Shown here one piece after another: positions 39,002-47,637 of a stretch of 64,000 nt of DNA. Positions within the stretch are counted from its first letter, which is position 1. Each line of letters begins with the position of its first letter. The stretch spans positions 124,001-188,000 of the forward strand of contig NZ_FMAC01000002.1 of NCBI RefSeq assembly GCF_900094555.1. The letters are read 5' to 3'. The stretch comes from Martinezella hainanensis (GTDB lineage Bacteria; Pseudomonadota; Alphaproteobacteria; Rhizobiales; Rhizobiaceae). The notes under the pieces were generated by a model that did no database searches, had not been told where the DNA came from, and worked only from the letters and a program-made list of their open reading frames with translations. The translations under genes were made by a program, and so were the position numbers.

Positions 39002-40666
39002 ATGACTGACGCGAGCGAGCTGCCGGAACGCGAGAGCATGGAATTCGACGTTGTGATTGTCGGCGCAGGTCCTGCGGGCCTGTCGGCTGCGATCCGGCTG
39101 AAGCAGATCAATCCGGATCTGACCGTCGTCGTGCTCGAAAAGGGTGCCGAAGTCGGCGCGCACATCCTGTCGGGCGCGGTGGTCGACCCGATCGGCATCG
39201 ATCGCCTGCTGCCGGACTGGCGCGAGGAGGAGGGGCATCCCTTCAAGACCAAGGTGACGTCGGATCACTTCCTGTTCCTCGGCCCCGCCGGCTCCATCCG
39301 CCTGCCGAATTTCCTGATGCCGCCGCTGATGAACAACCACGGCAACTACATCGTCTCGCTCGGCAATGTCTGTCGCTGGCTGGCCGAGAAGGCGGAAGCC
39401 CTCGGCGTCGAGATCTATCCCGGCTTTGCCGCGACCGAAGTTCTCTACAATGACGAGGGCGCTGTCATCGGCGTTGCCACCGGCGACATGGGCATCGAGA
39501 AGAACGGCGAACCCGGCCCGAACTATACCCGCGGCATGGCGCTCTTAGGCAAATATGTGCTGATCGGCGAAGGCGTTCGCGGCTCGCTTGCAAAGCAGCT
39601 GATCGCCAAGTTCGATCTGTCGCGGGACAGCGACGTGCCGAAGTTCGGCATCGGCATCAAGGAGCTTTGGGAGGTCAAGCGCGAGAACCACAAGAAGGGC
39701 CTCGTGCAGCACTCCTTCGGCTGGCCGCTGGGCATGAAGACGGGCGGCGGCTCCTTCCTCTATCATCTGGAGGATAATCTGGTCGCCGTCGGCTTCGTCG
39801 TGCATCTGAACTACAAGAACCCCTATCTCTATCCCTTCGAGGAATTCCAGCGCTTCAAGACGCATCCGGCGATCCGCGGCACCTTCGAGGGCGGCAAGCG
39901 TATTTCCTATGGCGCCCGCGCCATCACCGAGGGTGGCTGGCAGTCGGTGCCGAAGCTGACTTTCCCGGGTGGTGCGCTCATCGGCTGCTCGGCCGGCTTC
40001 GTCAACGTTCCCCGCATCAAGGGCAGCCACAACGCGGTGCTATCCGGCATGCTGGCGGCGGACAAGATCGCCGCGGCGATCGCCGCCGGTCGTGGCAATG
40101 ACGAAGTGATCGAGATCGAGAACGAATGGCGTCAGTCGGATATCGGCAAGGACCTGAAGCGTGTCAGGAACGTCAAGCCTCTCTGGTCGAAGTTCGGCAC
40201 TGCGGTCGGCGTGGCGCTCGGCGGCCTCGACATGTGGACGAACCAGCTGTTCGGCTTCTCCTTCTTCGGCACGTTGAAGCACGGCAAGACGGATGCCCAA
40301 TCGCTGGAGCCGGCGGCCCAGCACCAGAAGATCGATTATCCGAAGCCGGATGGCGTCTTGACCTTCGACCGCCTCTCCTCGGTGTTCCTGTCGAACACCA
40401 ACCACGAGGAAGACCAGCCGGTGCATCTCAAGGTCAGGGACATGGCGCTGCAGGTATCGTCGGAGCACGATGTCTTTGCCGGCCCGTCGACGCGCTACTG
40501 TCCGGCAGGCGTCTATGAATGGGTGGAGAAGGACGGCAAGGAAACCTTTGTCATCAACGCCCAGAACTGCGTCCACTGCAAGACCTGCGACATCAAGGAC
40601 CCCAACCAGAACATCAACTGGGTTCCCCCGCAGGGCGGCGAAGGACCGGTCTATCCGAATATGTGA
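39002..40666 (+). CDS. Electron transfer flavoprotein-ubiquinone oxidoreductase
   Basis: A 554-residue ETF-QO. It has an N-terminal FAD-binding Rossmann motif (VIVGAGPAGLSAAIRL) and an internal membrane-associated ubiquinone region. The C-terminal 4Fe-4S ligands lie in TRYCPAGVYEW and NAQNCVHCKTCDIKDP, and it ends WVPPQGGEGPVYPNM. It passes electrons from acyl-CoA and other dehydrogenases via ETF to ubiquinone at the inner membrane. ETF subunits are not in the window. The GNAT gene starts 6 bp after it and may be co-transcribed. Confidence 0.95.
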   Translation: MTDASELPERESMEFDVVIVGAGPAGLSAAIRLKQINPDLTVVVLEKGAEVGAHILSGAVVDPIGIDRLLPDWREEEGHPFKTKVTSDHFLFLGPAGSIRLPNFLMPPLMNNHGNYIVSLGNVCRWLAEKAEALGVEIYPGFAATEVLYNDEGAVIGVATGDMGIEKNGEPGPNYTRGMALLGKYVLIGEGVRGSLAKQLIAKFDLSRDSDVPKFGIGIKELWEVKRENHKKGLVQHSFGWPLGMKTGGGSFLYHLEDNLVAVGFVVHLNYKNPYLYPFEEFQRFKTHPAIRGTFEGGKRISYGARAITEGGWQSVPKLTFPGGALIGCSAGFVNVPRIKGSHNAVLSGMLAADKIAAAIAAGRGNDEVIEIENEWRQSDIGKDLKRVRNVKPLWSKFGTAVGVALGGLDMWTNQLFGFSFFGTLKHGKTDAQSLEPAAQHQKIDYPKPDGVLTFDRLSSVFLSNTNHEEDQPVHLKVRDMALQVSSEHDVFAGPSTRYCPAGVYEWVEKDGKETFVINAQNCVHCKTCDIKDPNQNINWVPPQGGEGPVYPNM

Positions 40667-40672
40667 GATGGA

Positions 40673-41200
40673 ATGACCGATATAGCAGAGGACACCTGGG
40701 CGATCCGTTCGGCCAGAGCCGACGAGCTGCATCTGCTTGCTGACATCGAGATCGATGCTTTCTGGGCCTTGCATGAGGCCGGCGCGGTTGCCTGCGAACC
40801 CACATCGCTACCTCTTGACGTGCTGCAGCAATCTCTGGCGGAGCGGCTGCTGTTCGTCGCCGTGGACGGCGAGGACACGCCGTTCGGCTTCCTGGCCGGC
40901 ATCCGCGAGGATGGCTCCGTTCACATCGCTGAAATCGATGTCGTCAGACGCTGGCAGAAGCGAGGTGTCGGGCGGCGGCTGATGGAGGCTGTGATTGAAG
41001 CGGCCAGAGCTCAAGGTGCTGCGGGCGTCACTCTCACCACAGACCGGCAGGTGGCCTTCAACGCGCCTTTCTATGCCTCAATGGGATTTCGCATTCTGGA
41101 TGACGAGGAAAGGCCAGCCGTTCTCACGCAGATCCTGGAGAATGAGGCTGCCCACGGTGCCGATCCGGTCAGACGCGTCGCAATGGCCCTTCGATTTTGA
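40673..41200 (+). CDS. GNAT family N-acetyltransferase
   Basis: A 175-residue protein. The acetyl-CoA loop is IDVVRRWQKRGVGRRLMEAVIEAA, and the late NAPFYASMGFRILDDEERPAV segment is the usual GNAT beta5-alpha4 region. The substrate is not predictable. Its start lies 6 bp after the ETF-QO stop with a GAGATGGA ribosome site, so it is probably expressed from the same transcript. It ends before a symmetric hairpin (41235-41263). Confidence 0.87.
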   Translation: MTDIAEDTWAIRSARADELHLLADIEIDAFWALHEAGAVACEPTSLPLDVLQQSLAERLLFVAVDGEDTPFGFLAGIREDGSVHIAEIDVVRRWQKRGVGRRLMEAVIEAARAQGAAGVTLTTDRQVAFNAPFYASMGFRILDDEERPAVLTQILENEAAHGADPVRRVAMALRF

Positions 41201-41234
41201 TCCTTGCTCCATGAATTGCACCGGCAAACAGAAA

Positions 41235-41263
41235 GAGCGGCTCAGCATTTCGCTGAACCGCTC
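41235..41263. terminator. Symmetric hairpin between convergent genes
   Basis: GAGCGG-c-TCAGC...GCTGA-a-CCGCTC forms a stem with one internal C/A mismatch, between the ends of the GNAT gene and the convergent EamA gene. It probably acts as a bidirectional terminator. No clear T-run. Confidence 0.55.
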
Positions 41264-41284
41264 CATGTCTCCGCAGGGTGCGGA

Positions 41285-42199
41285 TTAGTGCTGGACGGCC
41301 TTCCGGGCCAGCACACCCGTCGAAAGCGCCACCCCAAGTCCTGTGACGATTGCTGCGGCAATGCCCGCCATTCCGATTTCTTCACCGAGCAGGAAGCCGC
41401 CGCCGATCGTGGCGAGAACAGGGGTGATGGCGGTGAAGGCTGCGGCCTGCGTGCCGCCGAGAGCCTGGACGGCAAGACCATAGGCAAGCGTGGCGGCAAG
41501 GCCTGACAGCAGCCCCTGGCTGACGATCTGAAGGCCGATTTCCGGCAGCGGTATCGAAGTCAGCGAGCTGCCGAAGATGGTGGCCAATCCGACATGGATC
41601 AGGAACGACCAGACGGCAATGATGGCGCTCGACTGTACGGCGCTCAGCCCGGAGCGGCGAAAGGCGTGGGTGTAGGTTGCCCAGAGCAGGGCGGCCAGCG
41701 GCAGCAGCGTAAAGCCCTCCCAGGATATCTGCACGCCATAGAGGCTGCGGGCAAGCAGGATGACGACGCCGGCGACGATGCCGCCAAGGCCGAGCCAGCG
41801 GGTGATGTCGAGCCGTTCGTGGAACAAAAGCACGCCGATTAGGGCGGCAGCCAGCGGCATGGAGCCGCCGAGCAGGATGCCGGCCGAGGAAGCGGGCGTG
41901 AACTGGATGGCGAAGGTAGTGAGCTGGAAGAAGAGGGCGCCTGAGCCACAGACCATCAGCGCCAGCAGTTTCAGCGGCAAGCCCTTCGGTAGCAGGCCCG
42001 TCCGCCACCAGACGGGAGCCAGCACCAGCGCCGGCACGCCATAGCGGATCAGGCCGAGATCGATCGTGCCCATCTGCGTTTCGGCCGTGTGGCGGGTTGC
42101 AAGGATCCAGTTTGCCCAGATCAAGACGGTGACGATGGCGCCGGCATAGCCGACCATGGTGGGGGTTGCCTTGCGGGTGGAGAGAGACAAAGCGGTCAT
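41285..42199 (-). CDS. EamA/DMT family transporter
   Basis: About 304 residues and ten predicted membrane helices, with two EamA repeats (ILIGGSMPLAAALIGVLLFHERL-type helix ends in each). The start is the second of two close ATGs (42199), because GGAAAGGA is correctly spaced for it. The DMT family exports amino acids and other small metabolites. The divergent Lrp-type regulator starting at 42344 suggests an amino-acid exporter under Lrp control. Substrate not known. Confidence 0.88.
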   Translation of the reverse strand: MTALSLSTRKATPTMVGYAGAIVTVLIWANWILATRHTAETQMGTIDLGLIRYGVPALVLAPVWWRTGLLPKGLPLKLLALMVCGSGALFFQLTTFAIQFTPASSAGILLGGSMPLAAALIGVLLFHERLDITRWLGLGGIVAGVVILLARSLYGVQISWEGFTLLPLAALLWATYTHAFRRSGLSAVQSSAIIAVWSFLIHVGLATIFGSSLTSIPLPEIGLQIVSQGLLSGLAATLAYGLAVQALGGTQAAAFTAITPVLATIGGGFLLGEEIGMAGIAAAIVTGLGVALSTGVLARKAVQH

Positions 42200-42343
42200 C
42201 GACATATCCTTTCCAACTGTCCGGTTGTTGTTCGAATGAGGAAAAGATAGCGCCAAAGGCCGAGGCATGTCCTTGCTAGTTATGGCTCAAAAATCATGCT
42301 ATCAGCAATAATCTGCCAATATAGGCAACTGGGTTTCCTGGAA

Positions 42344-42817
42344 ATGCCAAAACTGGATAAATTCGATATTGCGATCCTCAACTGTCTGCAGGAGGACGCG
42401 CGCGCCACCAATGTCGAGATCGCCGAACGGGTGAATCTCTCACCGTCTCCCTGCCTCAGGCGTATTCGTAATCTGGAAAGATCCGGGCTCTTGCGCGGCT
42501 ATCGCGCCGATATCGACCGCAAGGAGGCCGGCCTCGGTCTCACGGTCTTCGTGGAGCTCAAGGTCGGTCATCACTCGAAGGAGAACTCCGAAATGCAGCA
42601 GGCGGCATTGCTCGCCATTCCGGAAGTCGTCGCTTGCCATCTGATTTCGGGTTCGGCCGATTTCCTGGCGGAGGTCGTGGTGGAGGATCTGGCCGCCTAT
42701 GAGAAGGTGATGTCGGAAAAGCTTCTGGTGCTTCCAGGCGTGGTCGATCTGCGCTCGAACTTCGCCATCCGCACCATCAAGACCAATGGTGCTCTGAAAC
42801 TGCCACAGCCTGAATGA
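42344..42817 (+). CDS. Lrp/AsnC family transcriptional regulator
   Basis: A 157-residue regulator from the ATG at 42344. The N-terminal helix-turn-helix is LDKFDIAILNCLQEDARATNVEIAERVNLSPSPCLRRIRNLE. The C-terminal RAM domain (LTVFVELKVGHHSK, VVACHLISGSADFLAEVVVEDLAAYE) binds amino-acid effectors. It is divergent from the EamA exporter with about 145 bp between, the usual layout for an Lrp regulator and its exporter target. Confidence 0.9.
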   Translation: MPKLDKFDIAILNCLQEDARATNVEIAERVNLSPSPCLRRIRNLERSGLLRGYRADIDRKEAGLGLTVFVELKVGHHSKENSEMQQAALLAIPEVVACHLISGSADFLAEVVVEDLAAYEKVMSEKLLVLPGVVDLRSNFAIRTIKTNGALKLPQPE

Positions 42818-42837
42818 AACAGGCGGAGTGAAAATGA

Positions 42838-42861
42838 AAAGGGGCCGTTGCCGGCCCCTTT
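42838..42861. terminator. Bidirectional terminator
   Basis: AAAGGGGCCG and CGGCCCCTTT form a perfect 10-bp stem with a four-base loop. A-tracts lie on the left and T-tracts on the right. It lies between the convergent Lrp and mgtE genes and can serve both. Confidence 0.8.
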
Positions 42862-42882
42862 GTCGTAAGAGGTTTATTATTC

Positions 42883-44256
42883 TTAGAGCATCGTGCCGCT
42901 GAGGATCAGCAACGCAACCGAGAAATAGATCACCAGGCCGGTGACATCGACCAGTGTCGCGACGAAAGGCGCCGATGCGCTGGCGGGGTCAAGCCGCAAC
43001 TTCTGCAAGACGAACGGCAACATCGAGCCCGCGAGCGAGCCGAAGGTGACGATACCGATAAGGGCAGCGAAGACCGTAAGGGCGACCAGCTGCCAGTGCG
43101 GGCCATAGTCGAAGAGGCCGATATTCTGCCAAAGCACGATGCGGGCGAAGCCGACGAGCCCGAGAATCGCGCCGAGCACGATGCCGGTCGGCAGTTCGCG
43201 AAGCGCCACGCGCCACCAGTCCGAAAGCTTGAGTTCGCCGAGCGCCAGCGCCCGGATGATCAGCGAGGTCGCCTGCGAACCGGAATTGCCGCCCGAGCTC
43301 ATGATCAGCGGGATGAAGAGCGTCAGCACGACGGCCTTCTCCAGCTCGCCCTCGAAATGCTGCATGGCGCTTGCCGTCAGCATTTCGCCGAGGAAGAGGG
43401 CTGCGAGCCAGCCGGCGCGCTTGCGGATCATGCCGGCGAAGCTGATCTTCATGTAAGGCTGGCCGAGGGCTTCCATACCACCGAATTTCTGGGCGTCTTC
43501 GGTCGTGTCGGCGATCATCGTATCGATGACGTCGTCGACCGTAACGATACCGAGCATGTGGCCCTTGTCGTCGACGACCGGAAGTGCCAGCAGGTCGTGC
43601 CGGCGGATCAGCCGTGCGACATCCTCCTGCTTCATCAGCGGCGGCGCCGTAACCGGCGTGCCCTTCTGGGCGACGGTCAGGATGCAGGCATCCGGCTCGC
43701 CGGTGATGAGGCGGCGCAGCGTCACGACATGCAGCAGCACATGCGTCTCGTCATCGAGGACATAGATGGCGTAGACCGTTTCGCGGGAGCGCTCGACCTG
43801 GCGAACGTGATCGAGCGTCTGCGCAACCGTCCAGCTTGCCAGCACGCTGACGAATTCCGTCGTCATGATGCCGCCGGCCGTGCGCGGCGGATAGCCCATC
43901 AGGCCCTGGATCGCCTGCCTGGCATGCTCGTCGAAGGTGGCGAAGAGCCGGGCGCGCGTATCGATATCCATTTCGAGCAGCACGTCGGCGACACGGTCGT
44001 TGGACATGCCATGCAATAGCCGTGCGGCATCCGCATTGCCCATGACTTCGAGAATGGCGTGTGCGTTGCGCAGCTCCGGCCGGTCGAGAATGCGCACGGC
44101 GCGCTCTTCCGGCATTTTGGCGAGAATGCGGGCAGCCTCAGCCACGTCGACTGCGTTCAGAGCCTCGACACGTTCCGCGATGGTGACGGCGCGATTGTTA
44201 TTGATAAATGCACGAGCGGCATTGCCGGCCCGCGCGGGAAAGCTGTTTATGTTCAT
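42883..44256 (-). CDS. mgtE: Magnesium transporter MgtE
   Basis: A 457-residue MgtE. The N-terminal helical domain (AARILAKMPEERAVRIL) and two CBS domains (MTTEFVSVLASWTVAQTLDHVRQ; DLLALPVVDDKGHMLGIVTVDDVID) gate the pore. Five C-terminal helices include the signature SSGGNSGSQATSLIIRALALGE. It imports Mg2+, with the cytosolic domains sensing Mg2+. It is preceded by a strongly structured leader, so expression may be controlled at the RNA level. The quinone-oxidoreductase gene upstream on the same strand is about 350 bp away. Confidence 0.94.
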   Translation of the reverse strand: MNINSFPARAGNAARAFINNNRAVTIAERVEALNAVDVAEAARILAKMPEERAVRILDRPELRNAHAILEVMGNADAARLLHGMSNDRVADVLLEMDIDTRARLFATFDEHARQAIQGLMGYPPRTAGGIMTTEFVSVLASWTVAQTLDHVRQVERSRETVYAIYVLDDETHVLLHVVTLRRLITGEPDACILTVAQKGTPVTAPPLMKQEDVARLIRRHDLLALPVVDDKGHMLGIVTVDDVIDTMIADTTEDAQKFGGMEALGQPYMKISFAGMIRKRAGWLAALFLGEMLTASAMQHFEGELEKAVVLTLFIPLIMSSGGNSGSQATSLIIRALALGELKLSDWWRVALRELPTGIVLGAILGLVGFARIVLWQNIGLFDYGPHWQLVALTVFAALIGIVTFGSLAGSMLPFVLQKLRLDPASASAPFVATLVDVTGLVIYFSVALLILSGTML

Positions 44257-44260
44257 TATA

Positions 44261-44319
44261 GCTCGCCTTTCCGGTCGATCCGCCGTCGTAGCGGATCGTG
44301 GCGAGCCGACAGGAGTCGG
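44261..44319 (-). promoter_or_regulatory. Structured mgtE 5' leader (candidate RNA regulator)
   Basis: An outer 7-bp stem (44261-44267 with 44300-44306) encloses an inner 7-bp hairpin (44277-44283 with 44291-44297). Next to it is a third stem (44306-44310 with 44315-44319). The outer stem takes up part of the mgtE ribosome site (GGAAAGGCGAGC before the ATG). This suggests translation control by folding. Homology to a known Mg riboswitch is not evident. Confidence 0.5.
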
Positions 44320-44610
44320 TTAATGCACGAATGCTACTGACGGCAAAGGCAATCGACTACTACTGTCGCTAGGCATCGAAAGATGGCTCCGGTTAATCGG
44401 TATGGAAAACACTGTTCCCCATGTCGCGAGAAGTCGCGCCGAAGGCATAAAAAGTCAAGAGGTGGAAGCGCCTAAACGCTCGATCCTGCGATAAAATTTT
44501 GTTTAGGCGGCTGCAAATTTTTGCGATGCAACAAAACCTGGTGCATATGCGTTAAAACAATGCGGCCGGACGACATGCGCCCAGCCTGATTTGCCATGAA
44601 TTTTGCTCGT
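44320..44610. other. Spacer between quinone-oxidoreductase-like gene and mgtE
   Basis: No gene seen. It holds an 8-bp inverted repeat GCCTAAAC...GTTTAGGC (44470-44508) and a TTTTTGCGATGCAACAAAA box (44518-44536, copy 3 of the recurring PhaR-like motif). These may end the upstream gene and start the mgtE transcript. Confidence 0.45.
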
Positions 44611-45624
44611 TCAGAAACCGGCCAGAACGACCTTGCCCTTCATCTTGCCGGTCTCGACAAGGGCATGCGCCTTCTTCAGGTTTGCGGCATTGATCGCGCC
44701 CGCAGTCTCCGTCAGCGTCGAGCGAATCTTGCCGGCATCCACCAGCTCGGCAACCTTCGTCAGCAGCTTGTGCTGCTCGATCTGATCGGCTGTGTTGAAC
44801 AGGGGACGGGTGAACATCAGCTCCCAGTGGATCGACACGGCCTTGCGCTTGAAGGGCACAACATCGAGTGTCTTCGGATCGTCGATGAGCGCAAACCGTC
44901 CCTGCGGGGCGATGGCTTCGACGATCGAGCCGATATGATCTGACGTATTTGTCGTTGAGAACACGAAAGCGGGAGCACCGATGCCGAGTGCCGCGATCTG
45001 CGGCGCAAGCAGCTTCGAATGATCGATGACGTGATGGGCGCCCAGCTCCTTGACCCAGGCCTGCGTTTCCGGACGGGAAGCGGTTGCGATGATGGTGAGA
45101 TCGGTCAGCGCGCGTGCGATCTGGATGGCGATCGATCCGACACCGCCCGCACCGCCGATGATGAGGATGGTATTGGCGACGCCGGGAACCGGGTCTTGTA
45201 CTTTCAGGCGGTCGAACAGCGCCTCATAGGCTGTGATCGAGGTCAGCGGCAGTGCGGCGGCGGCCGGAAAATCGAGACTCTTCGGCTTGGCGCCGACGAT
45301 GCGCTCATCGACGAGATGAAACTCGGCATTCGAACCGCTGCGATTGATCGCGCCGGCATAGAAGACCTCGTCTCCTGGCTTGAATAGGGTGACGTCGGGG
45401 CCGACAGCCTTGACGATGCCGGCGGCATCCCAGCCGATGATCTTGTACTCGCCTTCGCTCGGAACGACGTTGGCGCGGACTTTGACATCGACCGGATTGA
45501 CGGAAACGGCCTTCACTTCGACAAGCAGATCATGGCCCTTTGCCTCGGGCGTCGGCAGCTCGATGTCGACCAGCGATGTCTCTGCGGAAATGGGTTGCGG
45601 TTGCTTGTAGGCGACTGCGCGCAT
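44611..45624 (-). CDS. Zinc-type alcohol dehydrogenase-like / quinone oxidoreductase
   Basis: A 337-residue MDR-superfamily protein. The N-terminal GroES-like domain (VKAVSVNPVDVKVRANV, GWDAAGIVKAVGPDV) is followed by a Rossmann NADPH domain (IIGGAGGVGSIAIQIARAL). The structural and catalytic zinc cysteines are absent, as in quinone oxidoreductases (QOR/ZADH group). It probably reduces quinones or enals with NADPH. The divergent HxlR-type regulator at 45729 fits electrophile- or quinone-induced control. Confidence 0.87.
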   Translation of the reverse strand: MRAVAYKQPQPISAETSLVDIELPTPEAKGHDLLVEVKAVSVNPVDVKVRANVVPSEGEYKIIGWDAAGIVKAVGPDVTLFKPGDEVFYAGAINRSGSNAEFHLVDERIVGAKPKSLDFPAAAALPLTSITAYEALFDRLKVQDPVPGVANTILIIGGAGGVGSIAIQIARALTDLTIIATASRPETQAWVKELGAHHVIDHSKLLAPQIAALGIGAPAFVFSTTNTSDHIGSIVEAIAPQGRFALIDDPKTLDVVPFKRKAVSIHWELMFTRPLFNTADQIEQHKLLTKVAELVDAGKIRSTLTETAGAINAANLKKAHALVETGKMKGKVVLAGF

Positions 45625-45684
45625 GGGAGAAGCTCCTGGTTTTGTTGCACAGAGGCTAGATGCGCATTATCGTCAAAAGGCACA

Positions 45685-45713
45685 AGAATGCACAAATTCT
45701 GTACGTAGGTACA
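45685..45713. promoter_or_regulatory. Divergent promoter operator (HxlR-type dyad)
   Basis: TGTAC-GTAG-GTACA (45700-45713) is a perfect dyad 15 bp before the regulator start, next to AGAAT...ATTCT (45685-45700). Both lie between the divergent oxidoreductase and HxlR genes, as expected for autoregulation. Confidence 0.5.
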
Positions 45714-45728
45714 AAAAGGATACTGTCG

Positions 45729-46133
45729 ATGTCGGTTCCCCGCTCCAAGCTTGTCAGGAATTTCCCGGGATGCCCGGTCGAGGCGACGCTGAGTCTGCTC
45801 GACGGCAAATGGAAGGGTGTGATCCTGTTTCATCTGTTGGGGGGAACGCTTCGTTTCAACGAAATCCGTCGCAAGCTGCCGTCGGTGACGCAGCGCATGC
45901 TGACGAAGCAATTGCGGGAACTGGAGGAATCCGGGTTGCTGTCGCGCACCGTCTTTCCTGTGGTGCCGCCGCGCGTCGACTATGCGCTGACGCCGCTTGG
46001 CGCCAGCCTGGGGCCGATCATCAAGGCGATGGCCGTATGGGGCGAGGAGAATGTGTTCTGCCGCGACGGCCGCCAGCAGCTGATCGCCCCCGGAGCTTCA
46101 TGCGCGCCCGGTGCGGCGCTCCAGGCCAACTGA
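45729..46133 (+). CDS. HxlR family transcriptional regulator
   Basis: About 134 residues from the ATG at 45729. The HxlR winged helix is CPVEATLSLLDGKWKGVILFHLL, then LRFNEIRRKLPSVTQRMLTKQLRELEESGLL and VDYALTPLGASLGPII. HxlR proteins sense reactive electrophiles or metabolites, often through a cysteine; Cys before PVEATLS fits the redox-sensing position seen in the family. It is divergent from the quinone-oxidoreductase gene. Its 3' end overlaps the convergent MFS gene by 36 bp. Confidence 0.88.
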   Translation: MSVPRSKLVRNFPGCPVEATLSLLDGKWKGVILFHLLGGTLRFNEIRRKLPSVTQRMLTKQLRELEESGLLSRTVFPVVPPRVDYALTPLGASLGPIIKAMAVWGEENVFCRDGRQQLIAPGASCAPGAALQAN

Positions 46134-47315
46134 GAGCGCAAATACGGCAAGGCCGCCGACGGAGAGGACCGCGCCGACATAGCCGGTGGCGGCAGCCGTG
46201 AAGCCCCAGGAAATCACGAGACCGCCGAGCCAGGCGCCGAGCGCATTGGCGATGTTGAAGGCGGAGTGATTGGAGGCGGCAGCCAGCGTCTGAGCATCGG
46301 CGGCAACATCCATCAGGCGGGTCTGTACGGCGGGGCAGGCGGCAAAGCCGCAGCCGATCAGGAAGACGCAGAGGCAGAGCATGATGGGATTGGAGGCCGT
46401 CAGCGCGAACAGCGTCATGATGACGATGTTGAAGATCATCATCCCGCCGATCGTTCCCTTGATCGAGATGTCGCCAAGGCGCGAACCGACGATGTTGCCG
46501 ACATTCATGCCGATGCCGAAGAGCGCAAGCACGACCGGCACCATGGCCGAGCCGAGGCCGGCGACCTGCGTGGTCGTCGTGGCGACATAGCTGAAGATCG
46601 AGAACATGCCGCCGAAGCCGACGGCGGCGACACCAAGCGAAAGCCAAACCTGGATGCGCTTCAGCGCACCGAGCTCACGGGTGATGCTGGCGCCTTCCTC
46701 GACCCTGTCCTTGGGAAGGAAGAGGGCGATCAGCAGCATGGTCGCAAGACCGATAGCGCCGACCATCATGAAGGCAGCGCGCCATTCGAGCAACTGGCCG
46801 AGGAAGGTGGCGATCGGCGTGCCGATGAGCGTCGCGATCGTAAGACCAAGCATGACCTGGCCGACGGCGCGCACGCGGCGATGCACCGGCACCATGGATG
46901 CGGCAACCAGCGCTGCTACGCCGAAATAGGCGCCGTGCGGCAGGCCGGTGATGAAGCGCAGTACTGTGAAACTTTCGAAGGTCGGCGCAAAGGCACTGGA
47001 GATGTTGCCGGCGGCAAAGATCGCCATCATCAGCAGAAGCAGCGTGCGGCGCGCCATCTTGGCGGCGAGCACGGCAATGATTGGCGCACCGACCACGACG
47101 CCGAGCGCATAGGCGCTGATCACATGACCTGCCTGCGGTGTCGTCACGCCAAAGGTGTCAGCGACATTCGGCAGGAGTCCCATGATGACAAATTCGCCCG
47201 TACCGATACCGAAGCTGCCGACAGCCAGCGCCAAAGTCACCAGCGCGATCGCAGTGCGAGACGGCGCTTCCAGAGCGGTTTGGGTATCGAGTGCGTCGAC
47301 GGCAATATCGCTCAC
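46098..47315 (-). CDS. MFS transporter (AraJ/sugar-efflux type)
   Basis: A 405-residue MFS protein with 12 predicted helices from a GTG with AAGGAG six bases upstream. It has the GTGEFVIMGLLPNVADTFGVT start and the loop-2/3 motif (GAPIIAVLAAKMARRTLLLLMM). The ALVAASMVPVHRRVRAVGQ segment is typical of the DHA1 AraJ group. It exports sugars or small drugs; the substrate is unknown. The convergent HxlR gene overlaps its end, so their expression may interfere. Confidence 0.87.
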   Translation of the reverse strand: MSDIAVDALDTQTALEAPSRTAIALVTLALAVGSFGIGTGEFVIMGLLPNVADTFGVTTPQAGHVISAYALGVVVGAPIIAVLAAKMARRTLLLLMMAIFAAGNISSAFAPTFESFTVLRFITGLPHGAYFGVAALVAASMVPVHRRVRAVGQVMLGLTIATLIGTPIATFLGQLLEWRAAFMMVGAIGLATMLLIALFLPKDRVEEGASITRELGALKRIQVWLSLGVAAVGFGGMFSIFSYVATTTTQVAGLGSAMVPVVLALFGIGMNVGNIVGSRLGDISIKGTIGGMMIFNIVIMTLFALTASNPIMLCLCVFLIGCGFAACPAVQTRLMDVAADAQTLAAASNHSAFNIANALGAWLGGLVISWGFTAAATGYVGAVLSVGGLAVFALSVGLERRTGRA

Positions 47316-47637
47316 GAAAACTCCTTGGGCGGCACACGAAGATCAAGCACCGCGAATCAGACAGCAAACTCCGGTAAGCGGCGTTCAGTGCATCAAATTG
47401 GGATATGGGACTGGCGAGGCATGGACATGCCTCCGTTCGTACTATCAATGACCGCACCGCGTCTGTCGCGTGCATTTTTTGCAGTGCAGCATGTCGCATC
47501 CTGCATAAGTGCGCTGCGGCGACCGGGCGAAACGGTCGCAATGCTTGAAATCGTTCCATCCAAAACCATCTGAGAAGAAGCGCACGGGGGCCTCAGCCCC
47601 TCAAGGACACAATTTGCGGGAAGACCGAGAGCCCCTG
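47316..47637. other. Intergenic region between MFS and lipid-kinase genes
   Basis: No supported gene; a 50-codon plus-strand frame here lacks a ribosome site and codon bias. It contains the TTTTTTGCAGTGCAGCAT box at 47475-47492 and should hold two divergent promoters. Confidence 0.45.
47475..47492. promoter_or_regulatory. TTGCAGTGCAGCA box (PhaR-like), copy 4
   Basis: TTTTTTGCAGTGCAGCAT contains TGCAGTGCAGCA, an exact fit to the TGCRNYGCASMA consensus and identical over 14 bp to the box at 30588. It is about 145 bp before the lipid-kinase start and 160 bp before the MFS start. Confidence 0.4.

Noticed and set aside
46266..47573. 435-codon plus-strand ORF opposite the MFS gene
   Set aside because: Antisense to a clear transporter; its Asp/His/Arg-rich sequence is typical of shadows.
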